Source: an uncultured Erythrobacter sp. (lineage in GTDB: Bacteria; Pseudomonadota; Alphaproteobacteria; Sphingomonadales; Sphingomonadaceae). Taken from it: a DNA stretch of 53,538 bases. The notes below the pieces were generated by a model. That model made no database searches. It saw only the letters and a program-made list of their open reading frames with translations, and had not been told where the DNA came from. The stretch covers positions 1 through 53,538 of the forward strand of contig CALCCG010000106.1 in assembly GCA_937899785.1 (NCBI GenBank), given 5' to 3'. Position 1 is the first letter of the stretch. Each line of letters opens with the position of its first letter. Position numbers and translations under genes: made by a program. This document shows, in pieces, positions 16,915-25,655 of the stretch.

Positions 16915-18089
16915 CCGCGCCGAAAGCATCGCGCCCATCAGTTCCTTACCCGCCCGTCCTTCATTCACTGACTAGCCTGCGCTTCTTCGCAGCGGCCTGG
17001 GTCCTGCTTTTCCACTTCAAGGAGTTTTTCCCTGGCACAACGCTCCAGTCCGCTTCCGCTGCGCGACTTGGATATCTGGGGGTCGACTTCTTCTTCGTCC
17101 TGTCCGGATTCGTTCTCGCACTCGTCTATATGCCCAAGATCGACGATAGCCGCTTCGACTATTGGAGCTTCCTTGTGCGGCGCGTCGCGCGGATTTATCC
17201 TCTGCATATCCTGACGCTGGTTGTTACGCTGGGCCTTTCACTGATCGGGCTTCAACTCGGTTGGGACTTTACCGTCTGGAACATGGCCGATTGGCAAAAG
17301 CGCGAAACCGGCGAGATTCTGCGAGCTCTATTTACCCATCTCACGCTCATCCACGCCTGGGGCTCGACCAATGGGTTGCTGTTCAACTTGCCTTCCTGGT
17401 CCATCAGCGCGGAGTGGTTCGCCTATCTTCTTTTCCCGGTCTTCATCATCGCCTGCGCTCGCCTGATTTCTCGACCGATTGCGCTCGTTGTCTTCTGCTC
17501 CGTCGCGCTGGTTGCATTGGACATGGCCAATACGATCGCAACGGGGCACTCCCTTCTGAAGGCGACATGGAACATCGGAGCCTTGCGCATCATACCGACC
17601 TTCGCGCTTGGGATCGCGCTTCATAGGCTTGGACAAGCTCACAGCTTGGGGCCTCGCGGATCCCTGCTAGCGTTCTTAATCGCATTGGTCGTCTTGACTG
17701 GATTAGTGGCCTTCGAGACGAGCGAGGTTATGATCGCGCTGTGCCTTGCCGCCATCGTGTTCCTTGCCGCTGATGCGGAAAGAAATGGGCATCTGAAGCA
17801 GCTCTGCAATCCTTTCCCGGTTTTGCTAGGTGAGGTGTCGTACGGGGTCTATCTGTGGCATTTCCCCCTTGGCATCTTGGCGTTCGACGTAGTGCTGGCG
17901 CGGCGCGGGGATGTCGGCTCAGGCACCGCGCTCGTTCTAATCGCTGCCGTCATTGCAGCGATCACTGCAGTGTCTTGGGCAAGCTACAAACTCTTCGAAG
18001 TCCCAGCGCGTTCAGCTATCGTTTCCGCCGGGAACGCGCTGGGCACACCGTCTCATTTTACCCCCAGAACGCCACCTAAGGACGATTAA
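16905..18089 (+). CDS. acyltransferase family 3 membrane protein (OafA/ExoZ-like)
   Basis: Inner-membrane O-acyltransferase of 394 residues with about ten hydrophobic segments. The N-terminal signature LTSLRFFAAAWVLLFHFKEF (Arg and His of the family active site) is followed by LGVDFFFVLSGFVLALVY, and the middle has the WSISAEWFAYLLFPVF block. Family members put acetyl or other short acyl groups on polysaccharides. It overlaps the SGNH gene by 10 bases, so the locus has two unrelated acyltransferases (MBOAT and family 3), implying at least two different substitutions or two acceptor sites. Confidence 0.88.
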   Translation: MPVTAPKASRPSVPYPPVLHSLTSLRFFAAAWVLLFHFKEFFPGTTLQSASAARLGYLGVDFFFVLSGFVLALVYMPKIDDSRFDYWSFLVRRVARIYPLHILTLVVTLGLSLIGLQLGWDFTVWNMADWQKRETGEILRALFTHLTLIHAWGSTNGLLFNLPSWSISAEWFAYLLFPVFIIACARLISRPIALVVFCSVALVALDMANTIATGHSLLKATWNIGALRIIPTFALGIALHRLGQAHSLGPRGSLLAFLIALVVLTGLVAFETSEVMIALCLAAIVFLAADAERNGHLKQLCNPFPVLLGEVSYGVYLWHFPLGILAFDVVLARRGDVGSGTALVLIAAVIAAITAVSWASYKLFEVPARSAIVSAGNALGTPSHFTPRTPPKDD

Positions 18090-18097
18090 GGCATAAC

Positions 18098-18499
18098 ATG
18101 TTTGCGCAATACACTTTGCATCATATCGGCGTCGTCTTTCCTAGCATGGAGGACGCCGAGCGGCATATGGAAGTGTTCGGTCTGGTCGAGGCTTACCGCG
18201 GCTATGTCGAACCATGGCATTCTTGGTGCATTTTCGCACAGCAAGCGTCGGGGGCGGCCTTGGAGCTAGTGGTTGCGGATGGAGGACCGCTTCTCAAGTT
18301 TAACAAGGGCATTGGCGGTGTGCATCACTACGCCTACGCGATCAACGATTTCGCTGAGGCCGAGGAATGGTGCGCGAAGAACGATTTGAGATTGCTCGAA
18401 CCTGCTCCAATCAAGGGCGCTGGCGATTTCCTATGCAACTTCATCCACCCGGTTTCGACCCGAGGTATACAGATAGAGTTGGTGCAGGAATTGAACTGA
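18098..18499 (+). CDS. VOC / glyoxalase superfamily protein (methylmalonyl-CoA epimerase-like)
   Basis: A 133-residue vicinal-oxygen-chelate protein. Candidate metal ligands occur at the expected places: HH at residues 8-9 (LHHIGVV), Glu in AALELVV (about 56), HH in GGVHHYAYAIND (about 76) and Glu in GIQIELVQ near the C-terminus. This arrangement is that of methylmalonyl-CoA epimerase and glyoxalase I. It lies 8 bases after the acyltransferase-3 gene and ends the plus-strand run. A role in preparing or epimerising the acyl donor is a guess from position. Confidence 0.75.
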   Translation: MFAQYTLHHIGVVFPSMEDAERHMEVFGLVEAYRGYVEPWHSWCIFAQQASGAALELVVADGGPLLKFNKGIGGVHHYAYAINDFAEAEEWCAKNDLRLLEPAPIKGAGDFLCNFIHPVSTRGIQIELVQELN

Positions 18500-18513
18500 A
18501 ACGCACCATCTAA

Positions 18514-19158
18514 TCAGCCGTGCATTGGCGTGTATGGTAAGCCGAATTTGGCAAGCCTTTTGCGCAGCCGCGAGTAGAGACTGTTTCGTTGCAGGCTTGA
18601 ATTGGTGTGAACAAAAGGCCCCTCGGGAACTGCATCCAAGCCAAGAAAATCGCCTAACTCCTTCCACCCGTGACCCCGTTCCAACCACAGCTCTAGCAAG
18701 TCTTCGGGGCGATCGGCAAAATAAGCACGGACGGCCTTGTTGTGCGAATCATACACGTCCCGATAGCGAGCCTCATACCCCACAGGAGCTGGTGCATCTT
18801 CGCCATAGGTGAGCTGCTGAATATGATATGGATTGGCTCCAAAGTGCCCAGCGATAGAGGCGTACCACCGGTCAGTATCGCGCACGGTTAGGATGAACTT
18901 AGATCCGGGAAAGGCCTTGTCGAGCTCACGATACATGAGCGGCCATGGCATGTCTTCGACCGCGTCATGTTCGGCTGCTATCTTCAGGCCGCGCTCTACA
19001 AAGGTGGCGCGAAGTTCATCCAATTTGACATCCCGCCCAAACACCCCTGCGACGCGGTATCCTAGACCGGCTAAGGCGTCGCGCACGGAAGATGTGCCGG
19101 TCTTCTGTAAGCCAACGCAGAAGACCTTGGGTGTTTGGATTGACGACGAAGTCTCCAC
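18514..19158 (-). CDS. sulfotransferase (Sulfotransfer_4-like)
   Basis: Predicted PAPS-dependent sulfotransferase of 214 residues. The phosphate loop is FCVGLQKTGTSSVRDAL (about residues 13-29) and the 3'-phosphate region is SKFILTVRDTDRWYAS (about 86-101). This short family is common in marine alphaproteobacterial polysaccharide loci. The gene is convergent with the VOC gene and its start lies 2 bases after the stop of the acetyltransferase coding strand order (the acetyltransferase is upstream of it on the minus strand, gap 2 bases), so the two are co-transcribed. Confidence 0.83.
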   Translation of the reverse strand: METSSSIQTPKVFCVGLQKTGTSSVRDALAGLGYRVAGVFGRDVKLDELRATFVERGLKIAAEHDAVEDMPWPLMYRELDKAFPGSKFILTVRDTDRWYASIAGHFGANPYHIQQLTYGEDAPAPVGYEARYRDVYDSHNKAVRAYFADRPEDLLELWLERGHGWKELGDFLGLDAVPEGPFVHTNSSLQRNSLYSRLRKRLAKFGLPYTPMHG

Positions 19159-19160
19159 AG

Positions 19161-19595
19161 TCAGCGGAACTGCTCCTTTAGCACGCCATAGCGGCTGGTT
19201 TGTATCCCTGAGCGAATGACTTTGGCGGGATTACCAGCCACGATCGAATTCGAAGGGACGTCTTTGTTGACCACCGAGCCTGCGCCAACGATGCATTGGT
19301 CGCCGATGCGCACTCCAGGGAAGATCAGGCTGTGCGCGCCAATAAAGCAGTTTTCGCCAATGTAGGTGTCTGTCTTGAGCGCGCGGGATTTGTCATGCGC
19401 AAGAACCGAAGCCCCGAATGTAACGACAGTGTTAGCGCCGATATGAACGCCTTGCGGGTAGGTGCGGTCCAGCTTGGCGCTCATCGAAACGCGGACGGTG
19501 GGGTGGATATCCATACCCCAGAACTTGTTCCAAATGAACACGCGCAAACGGATGAAGGCGAGGCGCGCCGGCATAAGCTGATTCAGGCTTGGCAT
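19161..19595 (-). CDS. hexapeptide-repeat acetyltransferase (WcaF/LbH-MAT type)
   Basis: A 144-residue left-handed beta-helix acyltransferase. Hexapeptide repeats run through GVHIGANTVVTFGASV, DTYIGENCFIGAHSLIFPGV and RIGDQCIVGAGSVVNKDVP, and it ends with the usual SIVAGNPAKVIR. These trimeric cytoplasmic enzymes use acetyl-CoA to acetylate a sugar hydroxyl before polymerisation. It is the first gene of a two-gene minus-strand unit with the sulfotransferase. Confidence 0.85.
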   Translation of the reverse strand: MPSLNQLMPARLAFIRLRVFIWNKFWGMDIHPTVRVSMSAKLDRTYPQGVHIGANTVVTFGASVLAHDKSRALKTDTYIGENCFIGAHSLIFPGVRIGDQCIVGAGSVVNKDVPSNSIVAGNPAKVIRSGIQTSRYGVLKEQFR

Positions 19596-20218
19596 GGTAA
19601 AATGTCTCGTCCAGCGTGATCGCCGTATGGGGAGGGGACGGTACTAATCGGTGTGATGGTCATTGCAAGCCTCCCGGCAAAGCTGACAACAGCTCTCCTT
19701 TGCTCAGAGCGAAGCCTCCCTACTCTAGGTGGGAGTTCCACCGTTCGTCATCGAAAACATCCCGATAAGCCCGGTTTGCGGGCGCCTGTTCGGCCGACGC
19801 CAAGACCGTGGTCGAAGAGGATTGCTTTGTCGCTGGCAGCCGGAGCAACGCAGGCGGTTAGCCTTTGCCGATAGCTTGGCGGAGACGTTAGGCGGCCCTG
19901 AAGCGCTACGCCGAGGTCGGGGGCGTTCCAATCAGGCGAAGCCCGCGGTATCTGGCGGCATCGCTCCTGCGGTGCAGTGACCATTGCGCTGGCGCCACCC
20001 ACACCTCGGAGGCTGGCGATGCTTACATCTCAATGGCGCCGGAAATGAGGGGCTGGCGCCATCGATCCGACAAAGTGGGACGACGGCGAAGTCTCGCGTT
20101 TTCTTCACGATCAATTTTGGCTAAGCCATGCGTCTAGCTTTCGTTAAACGGGCCGCTGGGCGAGCTCCGTCTCGCAGGGGTTTTCGCCATCAAGACTGGC
20201 AGATTAAGAGCCGATCTC
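19596..20218. other. 623-base intergenic region with an inverted repeat
   Basis: Lies between two divergent genes (acetyltransferase and flippase) and must hold both promoters. Short open frames here have no protein-like composition. The clearest structure is an 8-bp perfect inverted repeat ATGGCGCC/GGCGCCAT at 20033-20040 and 20055-20062, with another GGCGCC at 19991-19996. No RNA gene was recognised. Confidence 0.45.
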
Positions 20219-21469
20219 TTGCTTGGGTTGGGGCTACGCGGAGCCGGCGCGGTGTCCAGCTTCGCGCTGGCATGGATTCTCGCTCAACAGTTTGGCGCGC
20301 GCACAGTCGGTCTATACCAGGTGGGCTTCACCACCGCGACCCTGCTGGCGGCGATTGCAGTGCTCAGTCAAGACACTGTTCTGGTGCGTGAGATTGCCCC
20401 ACTGATTCAGAGCAACAAGCTGGGTGAAGCGGCACGTCGCTTTCGCGGAATTCGACAGCTGGCGCTGGCGGGGGGAATTGTGCTCGCCTTATTGGCGGCG
20501 TTGGTGGCTTTCCCGCTCGCACGCTACATTCTCGGCGACGTGGAGGTGGCCCCTTTTATCATCGCTCTTGCGCCAGCCGTTCTGTTGTTGCCCCAGATGC
20601 GCATCCATAACGCGCTGCTACGCTGCCTCGGTCAAGTCACCTTGTCGCAGACGTTGGAGGGCGTCTCCTACACCACTTTTGCTATGATCGGGTTGCTGGT
20701 CCTTTGGCAGTTGGGCGATTGGTCGGTCCCGCTTGCAGCCCCTGTTCTGGTCACAACCGGTCTTTTGATTTCGGTTTCGATCGGAGTGTTCGCCACCGCC
20801 AAGCATCTTGATCGCTGGCCGAGCGAAGGGCCCCTCATCCCAGCCGACAAAACGTCAGGCGCGTGGATTGCCGCAGGCCCGATCATCGCTCAGGCGACCA
20901 ATTGGCTTATACTGCTGGCGATTACAGCTATGCTTAGCGCCGGCGATGGCGGCGTCTTCCGGATCGCCGTTCTGACCTGCGCTCTCATGCAGCTGATCAG
21001 CACCTCCTTTGGAACCATGGCTGGTCCCTATCTTGCCCGCGCATCGAACGCTGGCAATTTGGGTCAAATCCGCAGCACAGTTCTTGTCGCCGGGGGTATA
21101 GGCGCTGCGATTGCATCCCCGGTAGCGCTCTTGGCTCTTCTAGCGCCGGGATGGGTGATGGGTCTTTTCGGCCAGGAGTTTGTGGCCGGCTCGAATGCCC
21201 TGCAATTGCTTGCGATCGCGCAACTTATCAACGTAGCGGCTGGCCCTGTAGGTGTTGCTCTGGTGATGCAGAACCGCGAGCGAGTGGTGCTCTGGGTTGA
21301 GCTGGGCTCAAGCGTCACAGCGCTCGCTTTGACGGCCGTCCTCCTGCCGGTCTGGGGGTTAGCCGGGGCCGGGACTGGTTTGCTTGTCGCGGCCATATTG
21401 CGGAACGGCACGAACTGGCTGTTTGCTTGGTTCAGCAAGCCCCTCGCCCGCACCGACTTGCCAGAGTGA
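20219..21469 (+). CDS. polysaccharide flippase (Wzx/MATE-like)
   Basis: Inner-membrane protein of 416 residues with about 12 hydrophobic segments, starting with FALAWILAQQFGARTVGLYQVGF, the typical first helix and GxVGLY-like turn of the polysaccharide transporter family. It would flip the lipid-linked repeat unit to the periplasm for polymerisation by a Wzy. The start is uncertain: the frame is open back to 20138 with no ATG or GTG. TTG 20219 has AAGAG at 20206-20210, and residues encoded just upstream (KTGRLRADL) also look like a plausible N-terminus. It is convergent with rfbB. Confidence 0.82.
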   Translation: MLGLGLRGAGAVSSFALAWILAQQFGARTVGLYQVGFTTATLLAAIAVLSQDTVLVREIAPLIQSNKLGEAARRFRGIRQLALAGGIVLALLAALVAFPLARYILGDVEVAPFIIALAPAVLLLPQMRIHNALLRCLGQVTLSQTLEGVSYTTFAMIGLLVLWQLGDWSVPLAAPVLVTTGLLISVSIGVFATAKHLDRWPSEGPLIPADKTSGAWIAAGPIIAQATNWLILLAITAMLSAGDGGVFRIAVLTCALMQLISTSFGTMAGPYLARASNAGNLGQIRSTVLVAGGIGAAIASPVALLALLAPGWVMGLFGQEFVAGSNALQLLAIAQLINVAAGPVGVALVMQNRERVVLWVELGSSVTALALTAVLLPVWGLAGAGTGLLVAAILRNGTNWLFAWFSKPLARTDLPE

Positions 21470-21478
21470 TCGCATCGA

Positions 21479-22531
21479 TCACCTCTTAAGAAGCGGACGC
21501 CACCAATCTTCGCGCGCCAGATACCACCGTAGAGTCTGGCGTAAACCTTCGTCAAAGCCCCAACGCGCGGCGTAGCCCAGTTCGCCGCGGGCCTTGGTTT
21601 CGTCAATCGCGTAGCGACGGTCATGTCCGGCCCGGTCAGTGACGAAAGTCTTGAGATCTTCGCTCTTACCGCCTCTTGCAGCGGGAGCATCAGGAAAGCG
21701 ATCGGCCAGTCCCGCAATCTCTTCAAACGCAAAGTCAACTTCGCGACAAATCGAGTCGATGACGTCCATATTGGGAAGTTCGGCGCCACCACCGATGTTG
21801 TAAGTATCTCCCGCGACGCCCTTTTCTAGGCACGCATCAATGCCACGGCAGTGATCCTCAACATGGAGCCAATCGCGCACATTCATTCCGTCGCCATAGA
21901 TCGGAAGGTCCTTGCCCGATAGCGCGTTCAGTAAGAACAGAGGGATGAGCTTCTCAGGATACTGATAGGGGCCGTAATTGTTCGAACAATTGCTAGTCGT
22001 TACATTGAGACCATACGTGTGATGATAAGCGCGCACCAAGTGATCGGACGCGGCCTTGGAGGCGGAATAGGGCGAATTCGGCGCATAGGGCGTCGTCTCG
22101 CTAAAGGCGGGGTCGCCTGCCCCAAGCGATCCAAAAACCTCATCGGTTGAGATGTGGTGAAATCGATGATCCATACCATCGCCTTCGAGCCACACGGCGC
22201 GCGCAGCCTTCAACAAAGCGTTGGTCCCGAGAATATTTGTATTTATAAAATCATCTGGCCCGCTGATTGAGCGGTCTACGTGGCTCTCCGCTGCGAAGTG
22301 GACCATTGTCGTGATCGTACGCTCGCGAAGCAATGTCTCGACCAATTCCTGGTCGCGGATGTCGCCTTCGATCAGTTCCACACCATCGGTCCCTTTAAGC
22401 GTCGACCGATTGCCCGCATAAGTCAGCGAGTCGAGGACAAGGACGGCGTCTTCGGGGTGTTGCCTGTTCCAATAATGGACGAAGTTGCCGCCGATAAAGC
22501 CAGCTCCGCCCGTGACTAGCAGGTTAGCCAA
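21479..22531 (-). CDS. rfbB: dTDP-glucose 4,6-dehydratase
   Basis: Second step of dTDP-L-rhamnose synthesis: converts dTDP-glucose to dTDP-4-keto-6-deoxyglucose with tightly bound NAD. An extended SDR protein of 350 residues with TGGAGFIGGNF at the N-terminus, the catalytic HISTDEVFGSLG block, and YSASKAASDHLV (Tyr-x3-Lys). The loop DWLHVEDHCRGID near residue 218 is also typical. It is the last gene of the rfbACDB unit and overlaps the end of rfbD by 8 bases. Confidence 0.96.
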   Translation of the reverse strand: MANLLVTGGAGFIGGNFVHYWNRQHPEDAVLVLDSLTYAGNRSTLKGTDGVELIEGDIRDQELVETLLRERTITTMVHFAAESHVDRSISGPDDFINTNILGTNALLKAARAVWLEGDGMDHRFHHISTDEVFGSLGAGDPAFSETTPYAPNSPYSASKAASDHLVRAYHHTYGLNVTTSNCSNNYGPYQYPEKLIPLFLLNALSGKDLPIYGDGMNVRDWLHVEDHCRGIDACLEKGVAGDTYNIGGGAELPNMDVIDSICREVDFAFEEIAGLADRFPDAPAARGGKSEDLKTFVTDRAGHDRRYAIDETKARGELGYAARWGFDEGLRQTLRWYLAREDWWRPLLKR

Positions 22532-23381
22532 GGGACTTTTCCTTTTTGAGCATCAGGCGGAGATTTTCGCGCCAATGGACCGCGGGAGTGCGCAGAGCCG
22601 CAAGCGTTGCACGACAATCCAAGAGTGAGAAACGGGGACGCGCAGCGGGCGTTGGATACTCAGCAGTCGTAATCGGCTTTAGTGCCGGACTGCTCGTGAG
22701 CAACCCTTGTGCAATCGCCTCTTCTGCAATGGCAACCGCAAAGTCATACCAGCTCGCCACACCTGCGTCGCTATGGTGATAGGCACCGCTAGCTCCAACC
22801 TCCACGAGACCCCAAATAGCCTGCGCAAGGCCGGTCGCCCAGGTCGGGGCACCAATCTGATCGGCGACGATCCCCAACTCATCGCGTTCCTGCATAAGTC
22901 GGATCATGGTTCGCACAAAATTGGATCCTCCTGCTTCGTAAACCCACGCGGTGCGGACTAGCAGATCGGTTGCGCGGAGGTGATCCTCACCCGCCGCCTT
23001 AGTGCGGCCATATGCCGAAAGTGGTGCGCGCGGATCATCCGGCGTATAGGCACGCGTTGACATTCCATCGAAGACAAAGTCGGTCGACACGTGGACGACC
23101 TTGCCGCCTTGTTCCTCCATTGCCTCCACCATGATAGCCACCGCGTCCGAGTTGATGGCATGCGCCAGATCTTCCTCGCTCTCCGCCTTGTCGACTGCGG
23201 TGTAAGCCGCCGCGTTTATCAACACGTCTGGCGCCTCAACCACTAGTCGCGCGCGCAGCATTGCTTCCTCGGTAAAATCGACGTCGTCGATGTCGATCGC
23301 GTTGAGGTCTACACCTGGAGGCGCGGTGCGTTGCAGAGCGCCGCCAAGCTGGCCATCTCCGCCGGTAATCAGCACTTTCAT
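22524..23381 (-). CDS. rfbD: dTDP-4-dehydrorhamnose reductase
   Basis: Final step of dTDP-L-rhamnose synthesis, reducing the 4-keto group with NAD(P)H. The 285-residue SDR protein begins MKVLITGGDGQLGGAL, has VSTDFVFDG and YGRTKAAGEDHL (Tyr-x3-Lys), and the substrate block DQIGAPTWATGLA. The start ATG 23381 overlaps the sulfotransferase stop (ATGA); an in-frame extension to 23486 is antisense-like and was discarded. The C-terminus overlaps the rfbB start. Confidence 0.95.
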   Translation of the reverse strand: MKVLITGGDGQLGGALQRTAPPGVDLNAIDIDDVDFTEEAMLRARLVVEAPDVLINAAAYTAVDKAESEEDLAHAINSDAVAIMVEAMEEQGGKVVHVSTDFVFDGMSTRAYTPDDPRAPLSAYGRTKAAGEDHLRATDLLVRTAWVYEAGGSNFVRTMIRLMQERDELGIVADQIGAPTWATGLAQAIWGLVEVGASGAYHHSDAGVASWYDFAVAIAEEAIAQGLLTSSPALKPITTAEYPTPAARPRFSLLDCRATLAALRTPAVHWRENLRLMLKKEKSLG

Positions 23382-24211
23382 GGCGCTCGGCCCTCCTGCG
23401 GCCACGAAAACCCAAGACGCTCGACAGCGTCGGGAAACGCTTCGCGAAACGCCTGCTCTACGCGCGGGGTGAAATACTGCTGCCACTGGCCCGACGACGG
23501 ATTACGCACGTGGCGGCTGCTCATACCCGGCCCCGCCAGCGAGAAGTAGCTAAACAGACCAACAAGCAGATCTTTCTCACGGTCGGTTAGAGGCCAGGTG
23601 GCTATCGCTCGACCAAAGCGCTCGGCTGACCCGTCGCCAATCAATTCATCATATCGCAGTTCTTCCATAAGCGGACGTCCATATTCCCATGCGAGCATGC
23701 TGCGAATGTTACGGCCTGTGCTATTTCTGATCTCGAAAAGGATCCGCTCTTCGGCGTCAGGCAACGCCTTGATAGTTTCTTGATAGGTGCGTCCTTCGAA
23801 CGCCTCCATTGGCTTATGGAGCCAAGGCTCTGTCGACCTAACGTGGTAGAACGCGCTCGAGATGAGGACATCGCGCGGATCGCGCACGACGTGCAGACCA
23901 AAAGTCTGCTCAGGAATCCGCGTCCAATCGATGGCCGACTTGTGGTCGATCAAAACGTTGCACGAATAGTCGAGCTTGCCACCTGGCCCCAGATCGAAGC
24001 TTCGGCTGGTTAGAGCCGCGAAGGACCGGAACACACGCGACAGGAAAACCGTTAGAACCTTATGGTGCGTCGCGACGACGATCTTCCGCTCTGACGGCGG
24101 ACTGTAGGTGCGACGGGCAAGCATCAAAGGCACGGCGTTGAAAGCCAGAACCGGCGCATGACGCGCTATGTGGCCAGCCCAATAGACTCTGTCGAGAAAC
24201 TCACCGGTCAC
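23378..24211 (-). CDS. sulfotransferase embedded in the rhamnose operon
   Basis: Predicted sulfotransferase of 277 residues. The 3'-phosphate binding block LHVVRDPRDVLISSAFYHV (about residues 107-125) is clear. The 5' loop is atypical: VATHHKVLTVFLSRVF (about 44-59) replaces the usual GxxKSGTT/S, like the HHKV-type loops of some bacterial sulfotransferases. It is locked into the operon: GTG 24211 overlaps the rfbC stop (GTGA), and its TGA overlaps the rfbD start (ATGA). That arrangement suggests it acts on rhamnose or on a rhamnose-containing unit, which is inference. The in-frame ATG at 24361 lies inside rfbC and is not a likely start. Confidence 0.75.
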   Translation of the reverse strand: MTGEFLDRVYWAGHIARHAPVLAFNAVPLMLARRTYSPPSERKIVVATHHKVLTVFLSRVFRSFAALTSRSFDLGPGGKLDYSCNVLIDHKSAIDWTRIPEQTFGLHVVRDPRDVLISSAFYHVRSTEPWLHKPMEAFEGRTYQETIKALPDAEERILFEIRNSTGRNIRSMLAWEYGRPLMEELRYDELIGDGSAERFGRAIATWPLTDREKDLLVGLFSYFSLAGPGMSSRHVRNPSSGQWQQYFTPRVEQAFREAFPDAVERLGFSWPQEGRAP

Positions 24212-24765
24212 ACGAAAGCCTCTATTGTGGCGAGCGCTTGGCCCATCCGATCCTTCTCCGAAACGATCGGCTCTAAACCAATTTCTGGCCATTCCACGCC
24301 AACGTCGGGATCGTCCCAAGCCAGCGTGTGTTCGGCTTTCGGCGCATAGGGAGCGGTGCACTTATACATAAAATCTGTGCCATCACTAAGCGTTAGAAAG
24401 CCATGCGCGAAGCCCTCAGGCACCCAAAGCATGCGCTTGTTCTGCGCGCTGAGTTCGACGCCAACCCACCGGCCGAAATACTCTGACGACCGTCGCAAAT
24501 CGACAGCCACATCGAACACGGCGCCCTGCGTTACCCGCACCAGCTTGCCCTGCGGTCCCGGATTCTGGAAGTGCAACCCTCGCAACACTCCCTTCTGGGA
24601 GTGGCTGTGGTTGTCTTGGACCCAACTCATATTAAGGCCCGCTTCTTCAAAATCACTTCGGTTCCACGTTTCCATGAAGAAACCGCGCTCATCGCCAAAG
24701 ACACGCGGTTCAATGATCTTGGGTCCCGGGATCGCGGTCTCGATGACTTGCGGTGCGGATGTCAT
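24208..24765 (-). CDS. rfbC: dTDP-4-dehydrorhamnose 3,5-epimerase
   Basis: Third step of dTDP-L-rhamnose synthesis. A 185-residue cupin with GDERGFFMETW, VQDNHSHSQKGVLRGLHFQ (catalytic His), VFDVAVDLRR and WVPEGFAHGFLTLSD. All are standard RmlC motifs. It lies 2 bases after rfbA and overlaps the sulfotransferase gene by 4 bases. Confidence 0.96.
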   Translation of the reverse strand: MTSAPQVIETAIPGPKIIEPRVFGDERGFFMETWNRSDFEEAGLNMSWVQDNHSHSQKGVLRGLHFQNPGPQGKLVRVTQGAVFDVAVDLRRSSEYFGRWVGVELSAQNKRMLWVPEGFAHGFLTLSDGTDFMYKCTAPYAPKAEHTLAWDDPDVGVEWPEIGLEPIVSEKDRMGQALATIEAFV

Positions 24766-24767
24766 CT

Positions 24768-25655
24768 CTAAAATGCCCGGCTTTCAAGTAAGGCAAGCAG
24801 ATACTCTCCATATCCCGACTTGCGCAGCGGCCCGGCAACGCGGATGAGCTCTTCATCCGATATAAAGCCCTGTCGCCAAGCAATTTCTTCCGGACACGCG
24901 ATCTTTAGACCCTGGCGCTCTTCGGTAATTCGAACATACGTCGCAGCATCGACAAGGGATGAATGCGTGCCCGTATCGAGCCATGCGAAGCCGCGGCCCA
25001 TAATCTCAACAGACATCGTGCCTTCTGCAAGGTAAAGCCGATTGAGATCAGTGATTTCCAGCTCCCCACGCTTCGAAGGCCTGAGATCACGCGCACGCTC
25101 CACCACGCTGTCATCGTAGAAATAGAGGCCTGTCACCGCGTAATTTGACTTAGGCTCCGAGGGCTTTTCCTCAATTGAGATGGCTCTGCCGGTGTCATCG
25201 AACTCCACCACGCCGAAATCTTGCGGATTGGTGACCCGATAGGCGAAAACCGTAGAACCGCTCTCGCGAGCGTCCGCACTTTGGAGCAGCTGCGGCAGGC
25301 CGTGGCCATAAAAGATGTTGTCGCCGAGAATGAGAGCACTCGGGCAACCCGAGATAAAGTCAGCTCCAATATGAAAGGCTTGGGCCAGACCCTCAGGCCT
25401 GGGCTGCTGAGCGTAGCTTAGACTGACACCAATATCGGAACCGTCACCCAGAACGCGCTGAAACTGAGCTGCGTCTTCAGGGGTGGTGATGATCAGGATA
25501 TCTCGTATTCCGGCGAGCATCAAAGCGCTCAGCGGGTAGTAGATCATCGGCTTATCAAAAACAGGCATTAGCTGCTTCGAGACACCGCGAGTCAGTGGGT
25601 AAAGACGCGTTCCTGACCCCCCGGCCAGGATTATCCCCTTGCGAGGCTTTGCCAC
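24768..25655 (-). CDS. rfbA: glucose-1-phosphate thymidylyltransferase
   Basis: First step of dTDP-L-rhamnose synthesis: glucose-1-phosphate plus dTTP gives dTDP-glucose. The 295-residue protein has the nucleotide loop [28 protein letters not shown] and [13 protein letters not shown]. It starts at GTG 25655 with GAAGGA upstream and is the first gene of the minus-strand rfbA-rfbC-sulfotransferase-rfbD-rfbB unit. Confidence 0.96.
   Translation of the reverse strand: MAKPRKGIILAGGSGTRLYPLTRGVSKQLMPVFDKPMIYYPLSALMLAGIRDILIITTPEDAAQFQRVLGDGSDIGVSLSYAQQPRPEGLAQAFHIGADFISGCPSALILGDNIFYGHGLPQLLQSADARESGSTVFAYRVTNPQDFGVVEFDDTGRAISIEEKPSEPKSNYAVTGLYFYDDSVVERARDLRPSKRGELEITDLNRLYLAEGTMSVEIMGRGFAWLDTGTHSSLVDAATYVRITEERQGLKIACPEEIAWRQGFISDEELIRVAGPLRKSGYGEYLLALLESRAF

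Noticed and set aside
23382-23486. N-terminal extension of rfbD
   Set aside because: Lies inside the sulfotransferase gene; the SDR fold starts exactly at ATG 23381.
24212-24361. N-terminal extension of the rhamnose-operon sulfotransferase
   Set aside because: Lies inside rfbC; GTG 24211 overlaps the rfbC stop in a coupling pattern.
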